A stretch of 64,000 nt of DNA from Mycobacterium sp. 852013-51886_SCH5428379 (GCF_001665575.1 NZ_LZSU01000017.1:181340-245339), one strand, 5' to 3'. Positions 41,420 to 50,752 are shown, counted from the first letter of the stretch. Numbers and translations are program-made. The notes: generated from the sequence alone by a model not told the origin.

Positions 41420-42872
41420 GTGTGGCGGTGATCTCGGCGGACATCAGCACCAGCGGGATGCCGCCACCGGGATGCGCCGAGCCGCCGACCAGGTACAGAC
41501 CCGGCAGCGGACTGCGGTTGGCGGGCCGGCGCAGCGCCGCGCGCGGGCCATGGGACGCGGTGCCGTAGATCGCGCCCCCCGGCGCCCCGGTGCGCCGCTG
41601 CAGATCGGCGGGGGTGATGGTCTCGGCGAACCGGATGCGGTCCTCGACGTCGGCGCCGCGGGCTGCCAGGGTGTCGAGGACGAGGCGGGTGTAGCGCTCG
41701 CGCAATCCGGGTGCGTCCCAGTCCACACCGCGCCCCGGGTCGTGCGCGGGTGCGTTGACCATGACGAACCAGCCTTCGGAGTCGTCGTCGGGGCGCAATG
41801 CGGGGTCGTCGGGGGCGTGGACGTAGACCGTCGGATCGGGCACCGGATGCGGCCGCCGCCCGAAGATCGCGTCGAATTCGGCGTCGTAGTCGGCCGGGAA
41901 GTACACCCGGTGTGCGGCACCTGGCTTCCGCTGCGAAAGTCCCAGCAGGACCACGAATCCCGCCATCGAGCGCGGGGTGCGTCGGACCTGCCTGCGCATG
42001 CGGGTTGCCGCGTGTGGCGGCAGCAGCCCGTCGTAGAGGGTGGCGGCGTCGGCGTTGCACACCACCGCATCGGCGGGCTCCTGCGCGCCGCCGACCCGGA
42101 CCCCGCGGACGCGACCGCCCGCGACCGTGATCGCCTCGACCGGCGTATCGGTCACGATGTCGACCCCGAGGTCGACGCACCGCGCCGCGAGGGTCTCGAC
42201 GATGCGGCGCAGACCGCCGGGCACATACCAGGCACCGAACTCCTGCTCGACGAACGACGTCACGCCCAGCACCGCCGGGGTGCGGCGCGGATCCGACCCT
42301 GAGTACGTCGCATACCGGTTGAGCCACATGCGCATTCGCGGGTCGGGCAGCATCCGCCGACCCACCCCGTCGATCGTGCGCCACGGCGCGACCGCGCGCA
42401 GGTCGGCGGGCCGCGCGCTCATCCGGATCAGGGCGGTCAGCGAGATCGGCCGACGCAGCACCGGTTCGCCGACGAGGTCCCACAGCCGGCGCGACCGCTC
42501 GTGCAGCCGCCGCCACGCCTCCCCCGCATCGGCTCCGAGCGCCGCGTCGAAGGCGGCGGGCACCTGCGCCGGATCGTGCGGCAGGGTCAGCCGGGTGCCG
42601 TCGGGGAAGACGTATGCGCACGCGGGGTCGACGGCGATCGGCGACAGGCCGGACGGCCCGCCGGTGTCGCGCCACAGTTCGGTCAACAGGTCGGGAATGG
42701 TCAGCAGCGACGGGCCGGTGTCGAAGGTGAATCCGTCGCGTTCGACGACGCCGAGTTTTCCGCCGACGGTCGGGGCGCTCTCGAATACGCGCACCCGGTG
42801 GCCTGCTGCGGCCAGTCGGGCCGCCGCCGCGAGCCCGCCGAGGCCGGCGCCGATCACGACGACGCCGCTCAC
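41328..42872 (-). CDS. Carotenoid desaturase, CrtI/CrtD type
   Basis: A 514-residue FAD amine-oxidase-like protein: VVVIGAGLGGLAAAARLAAAGHRV at the N-terminus, EsAPTVGGKLG, FTFDTGPSLLT, and the C-terminal signature PGLYLVGGSAHPGGGIPLVLMSAE, diagnostic for phytoene-desaturase relatives. Similarity to hydroxyneurosporene (C-3',4') desaturase CrtD is suggested by the GPSLLTIPDL region and by the CruF/GT2 neighbours. The GTG start overlaps the glycosyltransferase stop by 4 bp. The basic C-terminal tail overlaps the convergent gene. Confidence 0.88.
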   Translation of the reverse strand: MSGVVVIGAGLGGLAAAARLAAAGHRVRVFESAPTVGGKLGVVERDGFTFDTGPSLLTIPDLLTELWRDTGGPSGLSPIAVDPACAYVFPDGTRLTLPHDPAQVPAAFDAALGADAGEAWRRLHERSRRLWDLVGEPVLRRPISLTALIRMSARPADLRAVAPWRTIDGVGRRMLPDPRMRMWLNRYATYSGSDPRRTPAVLGVTSFVEQEFGAWYVPGGLRRIVETLAARCVDLGVDIVTDTPVEAITVAGGRVRGVRVGGAQEPADAVVCNADAATLYDGLLPPHAATRMRRQVRRTPRSMAGFVVLLGLSQRKPGAAHRVYFPADYDAEFDAIFGRRPHPVPDPTVYVHAPDDPALRPDDDSEGWFVMVNAPAHDPGRGVDWDAPGLRERYTRLVLDTLAARGADVEDRIRFAETITPADLQRRTGAPGGAIYGTASHGPRAALRRPANRSPLPGLYLVGGSAHPGGGIPLVLMSAEITATLIGPAGTPAESTAVPRPATARLRRPRRRST

Positions 42873-43993
42873 ACCGGCCTGCCCTTCCACGTCAGCGAGC
42901 CGCGCACCCGGCCCACCCACGACGACACGAGCAGCCAGAGCAGCAGCAGCACCGACACCGGATGCGCGGGCGCACTCCACGCCCCCGCGCACCACCGCGC
43001 CGCCGCCGTCCGTCCGACGACGGCCGCGACGTAGCCGAGCGCGCCGATGCGGGAGCCGGTCAGCGCCGCGACCGGAGGCAGCACGTAGACCACCGCCAGC
43101 GCGGTGCCGACCGCGACGGCGCCGGCGGGCGACCCGAACGCCGCCCACAGCGATTTGCGGTAGCCGTCCCGCAGTTCGAGACCGGTGGCGTACATCTGGC
43201 AGGTGGCCAGCGCCGACCCGTCGGCGATTCCGGTGCGACCACCGGCCAGCCGCACCGCGCGCGCGAGTCCGATGTCGTCGAGCACCGCACCCGAGACGGA
43301 CTCCCAGCCACCGGCCCGGGCAAGCGCGCCCGCCTCGACGACCAGGAACTGCCCGTTGGCGACCGCCATCGACGGACGGGGGGATCGTTCGGCGATCCGC
43401 AACGGCAGCGTGGTCAGCCACGACCACGCCAGCAGCGGTTGCACCAGTCGGCCGGCGGCGCCGGCCGGAATCTGCCGCGGCCACGGCGACAGCAGGTCCA
43501 GCGGACGCGGGCCGCGCAGCACTGCGACGGCCGCTGCCACCGCGTCCGGGGCGAGCACCACGTCGGCGTCGACGAAGACCAGGATGTCGCCGCTTGCCGC
43601 AGCGGTGAGCTGGGCGCAGGCATGCGGTTTGCCGAGGCGGCCCGGCGGCGGCGCGGTGCCGGTCAGAACGCGCAGCCGGGGGTCGGCGTCCGCGGTCCGG
43701 CGGACGACGTCGGCGGTGCCGTCGACCGAACCGTCGTCCAGGACGAGGATCTCGGCGTCGGCCAGTCCCCGCTGCGCGAGTAGCGACCGGATGGTCGGCG
43801 CGATGCGGTGCGCCTCGTCGCGGGCCGGGACGAGCAACGACACCTTGGCGGTGACCGGGGCGGGGTCGGCGGGTGGGCGGCGCAGCAGCCGCTGGTTGAA
43901 CAGCTGGTGCAGAGCACCCGCACAGGCCAGTGACGAACCCGTGACCACCAGGGCGCGTAGGGTTTCGGCGAAGCGCGCATCGGGCACCTGCAA
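42869..43993 (-). CDS. GT2 family glycosyltransferase (CruG-like candidate)
   Basis: A 374-residue membrane-bound GT-A glycosyltransferase. VSLLVPARDEAHRI, ILVLDDGSVDGT, GDILVFVDADVVLAPDA (DxD) and a later LDDIGLAR, in place of the usual EDxxL/QxxRW site, are family-2 features. An N-terminal helix and three C-terminal membrane helices anchor it. Its position beside a CrtD-like desaturase and a CruF-like gene suggests it glycosylates a carotenoid hydroxyl, as CruG does in cyanobacteria. Start TTG 43993 or GTG 43987; neither has a strong RBS. Confidence 0.82.
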   Translation of the reverse strand: MQVPDARFAETLRALVVTGSSLACAGALHQLFNQRLLRRPPADPAPVTAKVSLLVPARDEAHRIAPTIRSLLAQRGLADAEILVLDDGSVDGTADVVRRTADADPRLRVLTGTAPPPGRLGKPHACAQLTAAASGDILVFVDADVVLAPDAVAAAVAVLRGPRPLDLLSPWPRQIPAGAAGRLVQPLLAWSWLTTLPLRIAERSPRPSMAVANGQFLVVEAGALARAGGWESVSGAVLDDIGLARAVRLAGGRTGIADGSALATCQMYATGLELRDGYRKSLWAAFGSPAGAVAVGTALAVVYVLPPVAALTGSRIGALGYVAAVVGRTAAARWCAGAWSAPAHPVSVLLLLWLLVSSWVGRVRGSLTWKGRPV

Positions 43994-44065
43994 ACTCTAC
44001 GGAAGCGCGCCCCACCACATTGTCGACGGGTGTGGAAGCAGCCGTTCTGACCGCGGAGGTATCCC

Positions 44066-44866
44066 TTGGCGTTGGCCGTGCCAGATGTGCGTCGACGCAC
44101 GACGTCGGTGGTGTGGGCGCTGGTCGCCACGGCGATCCTCGTCCAGATTGTCTATCCGCTGATGCCGGAGCCGTGGCGCACGCCGATCACCGTCACCAGC
44201 GTGGCGGTGTTCTTCCTGGCCGCCGTCGCCGACGCCGGCCGGGTCCACGGCCTCAGCGGCGCCGCACTGCTCGTCGCCGTCGCCGGCGGTGGCGGTCTGC
44301 TGGCCGAGGCGGTCGGGGTCGCGACGGGCTGGCCGTTCGGTGACTACGCCTACACGGGCACGCTCGGCCCGGAAGCGTTCGGAGTGCCGGTCGTGGTGCC
44401 GATGGCGTGGGTGATGATGGCCTGGCCGGCGCTCGTCGTCGGGCGCACGCTGGCCTCGCGCCCGGCCGCCGTGATCGCGGTCGGCGCCTTCGCGCTGAGC
44501 GCCTGGGACGTGTTCCTCGATCCGCAGATGGTGGCGGCCGGCCACTGGACGTGGTTCAACCCGGAGCCGTCGCTCCCGTTCATCGACGGCATTCCGCTGA
44601 CCAACTACGCCGGCTGGCTGTTGGTGTCGGTCGTGCTCATCGGCATCCTCGACACTGTGCTGCGCCGGGATCGCTACGACGCACCCTCGGCGCCCGCCGC
44701 GACGCTGTACCTGTGGGTGTACTTCTCCTCCGTACTTGGCCACCTCGCGTTCTTCGGCCTGCCCGGCTCCGCGGTGACCGGCGGGATCGTCATGGGCGCG
44801 GTCGCCGTACCGTTCGCGGTCACGCTGCTGCGGCGGCGGACGCGGTCCACCGGGGCGCACGCGTGA
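44066..44866 (+). CDS. CruF-type carotenoid hydratase family membrane protein
   Basis: A 266-residue protein with seven or eight membrane helices. FGDYAYTGTLGP, SAWDVFLDPQMV, GHWTWFNPEPSLPFIDGIPLTNYAGW are hallmarks of the carotenoid biosynthesis/DUF422 family, to which CruF (C-1',2'-hydratase of Deinococcus and cyanobacteria) belongs. TTG 44066 is chosen because GGAGG lies 8 nt upstream. Its stop overlaps the CrtU start by one base (TGATG), so the two are coupled. It is divergent from the GT2 gene (72-bp gap). Confidence 0.88.
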   Translation: MALAVPDVRRRTTSVVWALVATAILVQIVYPLMPEPWRTPITVTSVAVFFLAAVADAGRVHGLSGAALLVAVAGGGGLLAEAVGVATGWPFGDYAYTGTLGPEAFGVPVVVPMAWVMMAWPALVVGRTLASRPAAVIAVGAFALSAWDVFLDPQMVAAGHWTWFNPEPSLPFIDGIPLTNYAGWLLVSVVLIGILDTVLRRDRYDAPSAPAATLYLWVYFSSVLGHLAFFGLPGSAVTGGIVMGAVAVPFAVTLLRRRTRSTGAHA

Positions 44867-46407
44867 TGAGCGATCCGATGACCAGCAGGGCTGCGCCGCT
44901 GCGGATGCGGCCCCGTCGCCTTGTGACCGCGGACCCGCTGTTGCCGCGCCAGGTGCCCGCCGGAACCGAGGCCGTCATCGTCGGCGGCGGCATCGCCGGG
45001 ATCTCTGCGGCAGTGGTGCTCGCCGAGCGCGGAGTCGACGTGACGGTGCTGGAGGCGGCCGACCATCTCGGCGGACGGCTCAACGCCTGGCCGGAGACGT
45101 TGCCGGACGGTACGGAACAGATGATCGAGCACGGCTTCCACGCGTTCTTCCGGCACTACTACACATGGCGGTCGATCCTGCGCCGCGCCGATCCGCAGCT
45201 GTCGTTCCTGGCGGCGGTGCCGAGCTATCCGGTGATCTCCGCGCACTGGCCGGACGAGGATCTGTCCGGGCTGCCCGCCGCGCCGCCGCTGAACCTGCTC
45301 GCGCTGGCGGTGCGCTCGAAGAGTCTGGGCCGGCGCGATCTCCTGTCGGCCGACGCCGACACCGGACGGGCGCTGCTGGCTTACGACCGCGCCACCACGT
45401 TCGCCGAATTCGACGACCTCGACGCCGCCACGTTCCTCGACCGCTTCGGAATGAGCGAACGCACCCGCACGATGCTGTTCGAAGCGTTCGCCCGCTCGTT
45501 CTTTTGCAACCAGGGTGAGCTGTCGGCCGCCGAACTGGTCGCGATGTTCCACTACTACTTCCTGGGCAATCCCGAGGGCATCGGATTCGACGTACCGGAC
45601 ACCGACTACTCGACGGCGATCTGGCAGCCGCTCCGCCGGTATCTCGACGGACTCGGCGCTACCGTGGCCACCGGCGCGCCGGTGCACTCCGTCGCACCCG
45701 ACGGACAGGGATGGCAAGTCAGCGCGGCGGACCGACAGCTGCACACGAAGAACCTCGTCCTCGCGCTGGACCCGGGCGCGCTGCGGACCCTGCTCGCCGA
45801 CTCCCCCGAGACTGCCGCCGCCGCACCGCAACTGGCGCAGCGCTGCGAGTCCTTGCGCGTTGCGCCACCGTTCGCGGTCAGCCGGCTGTGGTTCGACCGG
45901 GACGTCGCCCCGGTCCGCCCGGGCTTCAGCGCCGTCAGCGGGCAAGCGAACCTCGACTCCATCGCGGTGTATTCGCGGTTGGAGCGGCCGAGTATCGAGT
46001 GGGCCCGGGCGACCGGCGGATCGATCGTCGAATTGCATTCGTACTCATGCCGATTGACCGATGCCATCGAGGCAGCCGACGCCCTGCGGGCCGAACTGGC
46101 GACGCTCTGGCCGGAGACGGCCGACGCGGTGGTGCTGCATCGCCACGACCGGCTCGAGGCCACCGCACCGGCGTTTCCGCCCGGTTCCGCGGGCACCCGA
46201 CCCGGGGTGCGCACCGATGCGCGGGGCCTGCGGGTGGCGGGCGATTTCGTCGAACTGCCTTACCTCTCCGGATTGATGGAGCGCTCCGCGATGTCCGGTG
46301 TGCTGGCGGCCAACGACGTGTTCGCCGAAGTCGGCGTCGCGGCCGAACCGATCATGGGTGTGCCGCAGCGCGGCCTACTGGCCGGGATCCCGCGGATCCC
46401 CCGCTGA
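44866..46407 (+). CDS. crtU: Carotenoid phi-ring synthase (beta-carotene desaturase/methyltransferase)
   Basis: A 513-residue FAD protein. RRLVTADPLLP, AVIVGGGIAGISAAVVLAERG, IEHGFHAFFRHYY, FARSFFCNQGELSAAEL and YFLGNPEGIGFDVPD follow the CrtU pattern of Streptomyces, Brevibacterium and Mycobacterium aurum. CrtU converts a beta-ring to the aromatic phi-ring of isorenieratene or chlorobactene. Translationally coupled to the CruF-like gene. crtE, crtB and crtY are not in the window and must lie elsewhere. Confidence 0.88.
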   Translation: MSDPMTSRAAPLRMRPRRLVTADPLLPRQVPAGTEAVIVGGGIAGISAAVVLAERGVDVTVLEAADHLGGRLNAWPETLPDGTEQMIEHGFHAFFRHYYTWRSILRRADPQLSFLAAVPSYPVISAHWPDEDLSGLPAAPPLNLLALAVRSKSLGRRDLLSADADTGRALLAYDRATTFAEFDDLDAATFLDRFGMSERTRTMLFEAFARSFFCNQGELSAAELVAMFHYYFLGNPEGIGFDVPDTDYSTAIWQPLRRYLDGLGATVATGAPVHSVAPDGQGWQVSAADRQLHTKNLVLALDPGALRTLLADSPETAAAAPQLAQRCESLRVAPPFAVSRLWFDRDVAPVRPGFSAVSGQANLDSIAVYSRLERPSIEWARATGGSIVELHSYSCRLTDAIEAADALRAELATLWPETADAVVLHRHDRLEATAPAFPPGSAGTRPGVRTDARGLRVAGDFVELPYLSGLMERSAMSGVLAANDVFAEVGVAAEPIMGVPQRGLLAGIPRIPR

Positions 46408-46480
46408 CCCGCGACGTTTCACGACCGTGCCCCCCGGGTAGAGGTGGTCATCCGTGTGACGACGATGGAGGTCCGGGCCC

Positions 46481-47905
46481 ATGACGTCTTCCGACAGCGC
46501 GGCACCCGACTCCGCCGAACGCCGGAAGGACGCCCCGGGCCAGCTGACCGGCGCGGTTGTGATCGTCGCTCTGGTGTCGGCGGTGTCGGGGATGCTCTAC
46601 GGCTACGACACCGGCATCATCTCCGGGGCGCTGCTCCAGATCACCAAGGACTTCGAGATCGAGGAAGGCTGGAAGCAGGTGATCACCGCCAGCATCCTGC
46701 TCGGCGCGGTCATCGGGGCGCTGACCTGTAGCCACCTGTCCGAGAAACGCGGCCGCAAAGGCACATTGGTGATGCTTGCGGTCGTCTTCGTCGTCGGGTC
46801 ACTGTGGTGCGCGCTGGCTCCCGAGCCGATCATGCTGTCACTCGGCCGACTGGTTCTCGGCTTCGCCGTCGGCGGGGCCACCCAAACCGCCCCCATGTAC
46901 GTCGCCGAACTGTCCCCGCCCAAATATCGCGGCCGGCTCGTCCTGTGCTTCCAGATCGCCATCGGCGTCGGCATCGTGATCGCCACCATTGTCGGTGCCT
47001 CGGAGTCGATCCCGTGGCGATGGGCGATCGGGGCGGCCGCCGTGCCCGCGGCTGTCATGCTCATCCTGATGCTCCGCCTACCGGAGAGCCCGCGTTGGCT
47101 GATCAAACAGGGTGACCGCGACCGGGGCCGCGCAGTACTGGAACGGGTGCGGCCGGAGAACTACGACATCGACGGCGAAGTCGCGGAAATGGTGGATCTG
47201 GCCCGAGAGGAACGTCGATCGACCACGCGGGGCTGGTCCGGGCTCCGCGAGGCGTGGGTGCGGCCCGCGCTGATCCTCGGATGCGGCATCGCGATCTTCA
47301 CCCAGCTCAGCGGCATCGAGATGATCATCTACTACTCCCCCACGATCCTGACCGACAGCGGCTTCGACGAATCTGTGGCCCTTCAGGTTTCGGTCGCACT
47401 GGGGGTCGCCTACCTCGTCGCCCAGCTCGTCGGTCTGTCGATCATCGACAGGGTAGGTCGCCGCAAGCTCACCTTGATCATGATTCCGGGTGCGGCGGTG
47501 AGCCTGTTCGTCCTCGGCACCCTGTTCGTCACCGGCAACAGCGGCCGCGAATCGGTGCCGTTCATCATCGCCTGTCTGGTGGTGTTCATGCTGTTCAACG
47601 CGGGCGGTCTGCAGCTGATGGGGTGGCTCACCGGGTCGGAGACCTATCCGCTGGCGGTGCGGCCCGCAGGCACCGCGGCACAGTCCGCGGCGTTGTGGGG
47701 CACCAACCTGCTGATCACGCTGACGCTGTTGAGCCTGATCAGCGGTATCGGGGTGGGACCGTCGATGTGGCTGTACGGGTTGTTCAACGTCGCCGCCTGG
47801 ATCTTCGTCTACCTGCGCATGCCCGATCTGACCGGCCGCAGCCTCGAGGAGATCGAGGAGAAGCTCAGCGAAGGCAAGTTCCGGCCCGCCGACTTCGCCC
47901 GCTGA
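46481..47905 (+). CDS. Sugar-porter MFS transporter
   Basis: A 474-residue, 12-helix major facilitator. Sugar-porter signatures are present: GYDTGIISGAL in helix 1, RKGTLVMLAVVFVVGS, RLVLGFAVGGATQTAPMYVAELSPPKYRGRL after helix 4, and PESPRWLIKQGD. DRVGRRKLTL follows helix 8 and GSETYPLAVRPAG helix 10. It probably brings in a hexose or pentose with protons. Convergent with the L,D-transpeptidase gene. Confidence 0.92.
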   Translation: MTSSDSAAPDSAERRKDAPGQLTGAVVIVALVSAVSGMLYGYDTGIISGALLQITKDFEIEEGWKQVITASILLGAVIGALTCSHLSEKRGRKGTLVMLAVVFVVGSLWCALAPEPIMLSLGRLVLGFAVGGATQTAPMYVAELSPPKYRGRLVLCFQIAIGVGIVIATIVGASESIPWRWAIGAAAVPAAVMLILMLRLPESPRWLIKQGDRDRGRAVLERVRPENYDIDGEVAEMVDLAREERRSTTRGWSGLREAWVRPALILGCGIAIFTQLSGIEMIIYYSPTILTDSGFDESVALQVSVALGVAYLVAQLVGLSIIDRVGRRKLTLIMIPGAAVSLFVLGTLFVTGNSGRESVPFIIACLVVFMLFNAGGLQLMGWLTGSETYPLAVRPAGTAAQSAALWGTNLLITLTLLSLISGIGVGPSMWLYGLFNVAAWIFVYLRMPDLTGRSLEEIEEKLSEGKFRPADFAR

Positions 47906-47910
47906 ACAGT

Positions 47911-47923
47911 CCGGTCAGACCGG
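47911..47923. terminator. Small hairpin between convergent genes
   Basis: CCGGT and ACCGG pair around CAG just past the transporter stop and across the L,D-transpeptidase stop. Weak but the only candidate in the 9-bp gap. Confidence 0.3.
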
Positions 47924-48565
47924 TACACGCACGCCGACGCCGATGTCGATGTGCGGGTGCGCGGCAGGGTCGAGCCACTGCAGTACCGAACGCATCTCGT
48001 CGCGGCCGATCGCCACGCAGCCCCAGGTGGGATCACCGTCGGTGACATGCAGGAAGATCCCGGCCGAGCGGCCGGGGATGCGCTGCGGATTGTGCGCGAT
48101 GTTCACCGCATAGTCGTAGACCGGTCCGGAGTCGTACAGGTTCTCGGCGTCGTCGGACGGTTTGGCGACGCTGCGCACGTGGGTGTTGTACGTCGGGGAA
48201 TCGACATCCTCGTCCCACCAATCCTGGTCGGTGGCCTGAAAATACGGCATGCGGGTGCCCGGATCGGGTTGCCGGCCGAATGCCTGGTCGAGCGGGAACA
48301 CACCCACCGGTGTCCGGAAGACGTTGTCCGCGGATACGCCGACTCCGAGGTCGCCGAAGTCGGCGGGCGTCGGGCCGATCACGGCACGCCACTGTGCGCC
48401 CACCCGTTCGTAGGCGGTGAGCGTCCCGGTCGGTGAGTCCGCGGCGGGCGCGTTCACCACGATGAGTTGCGCAATGGCCGGACTCGGTTGTGCGGCAGCG
48501 TGATCGGCGGGGTGTACGCCGAAAGCGGCGGCCAGTGCGACGGCCAGGACGCCGGTTCGTCTCAT
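47915..48565 (-). CDS. Secreted L,D-transpeptidase family protein
   Basis: A 216-residue exported protein. The signal peptide ends near AAAQPS. The YkuD-type catalytic region is IFLHVTDGDPTWGCVAIGRDEM, where the His and the Cys of WGCVAI are expected catalytic residues. The middle segment RTPVGVFPLDQAFG is also typical. It would form or remodel 3-3 cross-links in peptidoglycan or attach lipoproteins. The usual immunoglobulin-like domain of LdtMt2 is absent. Confidence 0.83.
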   Translation of the reverse strand: MRRTGVLAVALAAAFGVHPADHAAAQPSPAIAQLIVVNAPAADSPTGTLTAYERVGAQWRAVIGPTPADFGDLGVGVSADNVFRTPVGVFPLDQAFGRQPDPGTRMPYFQATDQDWWDEDVDSPTYNTHVRSVAKPSDDAENLYDSGPVYDYAVNIAHNPQRIPGRSAGIFLHVTDGDPTWGCVAIGRDEMRSVLQWLDPAAHPHIDIGVGVRVPV

Positions 48566-48580
48566 AAGTCGTCTCCCCGG

Positions 48581-49243
48581 TCAGGCGGTTCGGGTGTTGC
48601 GGCGCTCGGCCTTGCGCCTGATGTCGGCGGGTAGCGCCTCGATGTCGAGCAACTGGTCGAGGAGTTCCGGTTCACGCAGGATCGCGCGGAACACCGTTTG
48701 GACGGTGACGCCGTGGCCGGGCCGGTCGGTGACGACGACTCGGTCGCCCGCGCGCACGGTCCCCGGAGTGATCACCCGCAGGTATGCGCCCGGCTCGGCA
48801 TGGTCGGTGAACGTCTTGATCAGCCCGGGCACCTGCAGCCACGCGGCGAACGTCTTGCAGGGGGTGCGCGGTGAGGTGACCTCGAGGATCAGCCCGTCGT
48901 CACCGACGTGCCACCGCTCGCCGATCACCGCGTGCGTGACGTCGATCCCCGCGGTGGTGAGGTTCTCGCCGAAGTCGCCGTTGCCGAGTGTCCGATTCAA
49001 CCGCGACTGCCAGCTGTCCAGATCCTCGCGGGCGTAGGCGTAGACGGCCTGGTCGTCGCCGCCGTGCAGCCGCCGGTTGCCGATGGTGTCCGATTCGATC
49101 CCGCTGGCCGACGCGCCCCGCTTACCGGGGGCCCGGACGGCGACCGGCCCGTCGGTGGGCACCTTGACAATTCCGGTGACGACGGACGGTTTGGCGGGGT
49201 TCGGCCGGGGCTGGGCCACGTTGACCGTCAGGACGCAGGACAT
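48581..49243 (-). CDS. MOSC domain protein (YiiM-like)
   Basis: A 220-residue MOSC-domain protein. GIESDTIGNRRLHGGDDQAVYAYAREDLDSW, GDFGENLTTAGIDV, and TSPRTPCKTFAAWL, whose Cys is the conserved MOSC Cys. MOSC proteins bind molybdenum cofactor; YiiM reduces N-hydroxylated substrates. A second, shorter MOSC gene is at 59741. Divergent from the Pro/Glu/Ala-repeat protein gene. Confidence 0.9.
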   Translation of the reverse strand: MSCVLTVNVAQPRPNPAKPSVVTGIVKVPTDGPVAVRAPGKRGASASGIESDTIGNRRLHGGDDQAVYAYAREDLDSWQSRLNRTLGNGDFGENLTTAGIDVTHAVIGERWHVGDDGLILEVTSPRTPCKTFAAWLQVPGLIKTFTDHAEPGAYLRVITPGTVRAGDRVVVTDRPGHGVTVQTVFRAILREPELLDQLLDIEALPADIRRKAERRNTRTA

Positions 49244-49350
49244 GGCCTCAACTCTAAGCCGTCAAGGATGTGCCAAGGATCCGCGCAGAACGCCGCCGCA
49301 CGCTTCTCCCATCGACGTCCGATGCGGTCGTCACCGAGAGAGGAGCTCCT

Positions 49351-50691
49351 ATGACTTCCACCGCCAGGATCGCCCAGGTCCTTCGCGGCGTACTCGTCGC
49401 GGGTGTCATCGGCGCCGCGACCGTCGGCATGGCCGGAAATGCCGCCGCCACTGTCCTGACCCCCGCCCCGACCGTGTTGCACACCCAACTGGTCGACTAC
49501 GACGACGACGGCGGCGGCGGTTATGAGGCGCCGGAAGCGCCGGCCTACGAGGAGCCCGCCTACGAGGCGCCCGAGGCGCCGGCCTACGAGGCTCCCGAGG
49601 CGCCGGCCGACGACGAGCCGGAGCCACCCGCATACGAAGACCCGCAGCCCGCTGAGGAAGCCCCGGCCGAGGCGCCCGCTGAAGAGACGACGCCGCAGGA
49701 AGCTCCGGCTGAAGAGCCGTCCGAGGCACCGGCCGAGGAAGCCCCCGCTGAAGCACCATCCGAGGCGCCCGCTGAAGCGCCCGCCGAAGCGCCCGCCGAA
49801 GCGCCCGCCGAAGCGCCCGCCGAAGCACCGGCCGAAGATCCCCAGCCGGCCGAGGCGCCGGCAGACGAGGCGCCGGTCGATCCCGAGCCGCCGGTTGCTC
49901 CCGAGCCGCCTGCCGATGAGCCGGCCCCCGCCGGCTCATCGGGCGACGCCGACCCGACGACGGTCACGCCGGCCAGCCAGACCGACGTCGCCGCCGCCGA
50001 ACACGCGACCGTCGTGGACGCCAACGCCTCCACCGTGTCGACCAGCACCGTCGACGAGGTCCGCTCGGAGATCATGACCGAGATGACCAGCACCACCTCG
50101 GTCACCTCGTGGGATCGCCAAGTCACGCAGTGGAACTCGTCGTGGATCTCCTACGATGCGTACTACCGCCCCGTGCTGCTCAACCCGTTCCGCACACCGC
50201 TGCAGGTCTTCTACACCTACGGCAACGTCCCGCGGACCGTCACAGTCAAGCCGCTGTCGCGGGCGGTGTTCGACGTCCCCGACGCCGGTGTCTACAACTT
50301 CACCGGCCTGCGTCGCACCCCGTCCGGCGCCCTGACCTCGGTGTCGGTCGGCAGCTTCACCGGTGGCGGATTCGTCCCGGCGGCGGGCCGCCCGGGTCCG
50401 ACCAAGCCCGTCACCCCGCCCGCGTCGAAGAACGTGCTGGTCCGGCTGCAGTACGCCAACGGCAACTCCGAGCCGTTCCGGGTCAAGCAGCTCACCGACC
50501 TCGGCGACGACGCCACGGCGCACGCCCGCCGCGTGCTGATCGACGGCACCACCTCAGCCTGGGGCCACTGGACCAAAACCGCCAGTGGGGAAAAAGAATT
50601 CGACATCACCAAGACCCTGCAACTGCCGGGCCTGGCCGGACCCGGACAGTCTCCTATCCCGGGCTACCAGGTGGTCGTCCAGAAGCACTGA
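49351..50691 (+). CDS. Secreted protein with Glu-Ala-Pro repeats
   Basis: A 446-residue exported protein. The signal peptide (VLRGVLVAGVIGAATVGMAGNAAA) is followed by an acidic low-complexity region, about residues 55-190, of EAPAY and APAEAP units. A globular C-terminal half contains WDRQVTQWNSSWISYDAYYRPVLLNPF, VFYTYGNVPRTVTV and WGHWTKTASGEKEF. GAGAGGAGCTCC before ATG 49351 is a strong ribosome-binding site. The C-terminal part resembles mycobacterial secreted proteins of unknown role. The repeat region could span the envelope. Confidence 0.82.
   Translation: MTSTARIAQVLRGVLVAGVIGAATVGMAGNAAATVLTPAPTVLHTQLVDYDDDGGGGYEAPEAPAYEEPAYEAPEAPAYEAPEAPADDEPEPPAYEDPQPAEEAPAEAPAEETTPQEAPAEEPSEAPAEEAPAEAPSEAPAEAPAEAPAEAPAEAPAEAPAEDPQPAEAPADEAPVDPEPPVAPEPPADEPAPAGSSGDADPTTVTPASQTDVAAAEHATVVDANASTVSTSTVDEVRSEIMTEMTSTTSVTSWDRQVTQWNSSWISYDAYYRPVLLNPFRTPLQVFYTYGNVPRTVTVKPLSRAVFDVPDAGVYNFTGLRRTPSGALTSVSVGSFTGGGFVPAAGRPGPTKPVTPPASKNVLVRLQYANGNSEPFRVKQLTDLGDDATAHARRVLIDGTTSAWGHWTKTASGEKEFDITKTLQLPGLAGPGQSPIPGYQVVVQKH
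49500..49950 (+). repeat. Glu-Ala-Pro coding repeats
   Basis: Repeated GAAGCGCCCGCC-type units coding Glu-Ala-Pro-Ala and variants. The stretch at about 49765-49825 is nearly perfect and prone to slippage. Boundaries are approximate. Confidence 0.6.
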
Positions 50692-50704
50692 CCATCGTTG
50701 CGAC

Positions 50705-50744
50705 ACAGGCCGTGCGATCGCTCTCCAGCGACCGCACGGCCTGT
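50705..50744. terminator. Strong bidirectional terminator hairpin
   Basis: ACAGGCCGTGCG (50705-50716) pairs perfectly with CGCACGGCCTGT (50733-50744), with further pairing inside. It separates the convergent secreted-protein and radical SAM genes. Confidence 0.75.
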
Positions 50745-50752
50745 CGGCGTCC

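Noticed and set aside
40681..42675. 664-codon open frame on the minus strand
   Set aside because: Shadow of the CDP-alcohol phosphatidyltransferase and desaturase genes; Arg-rich composition typical of a wrong frame.
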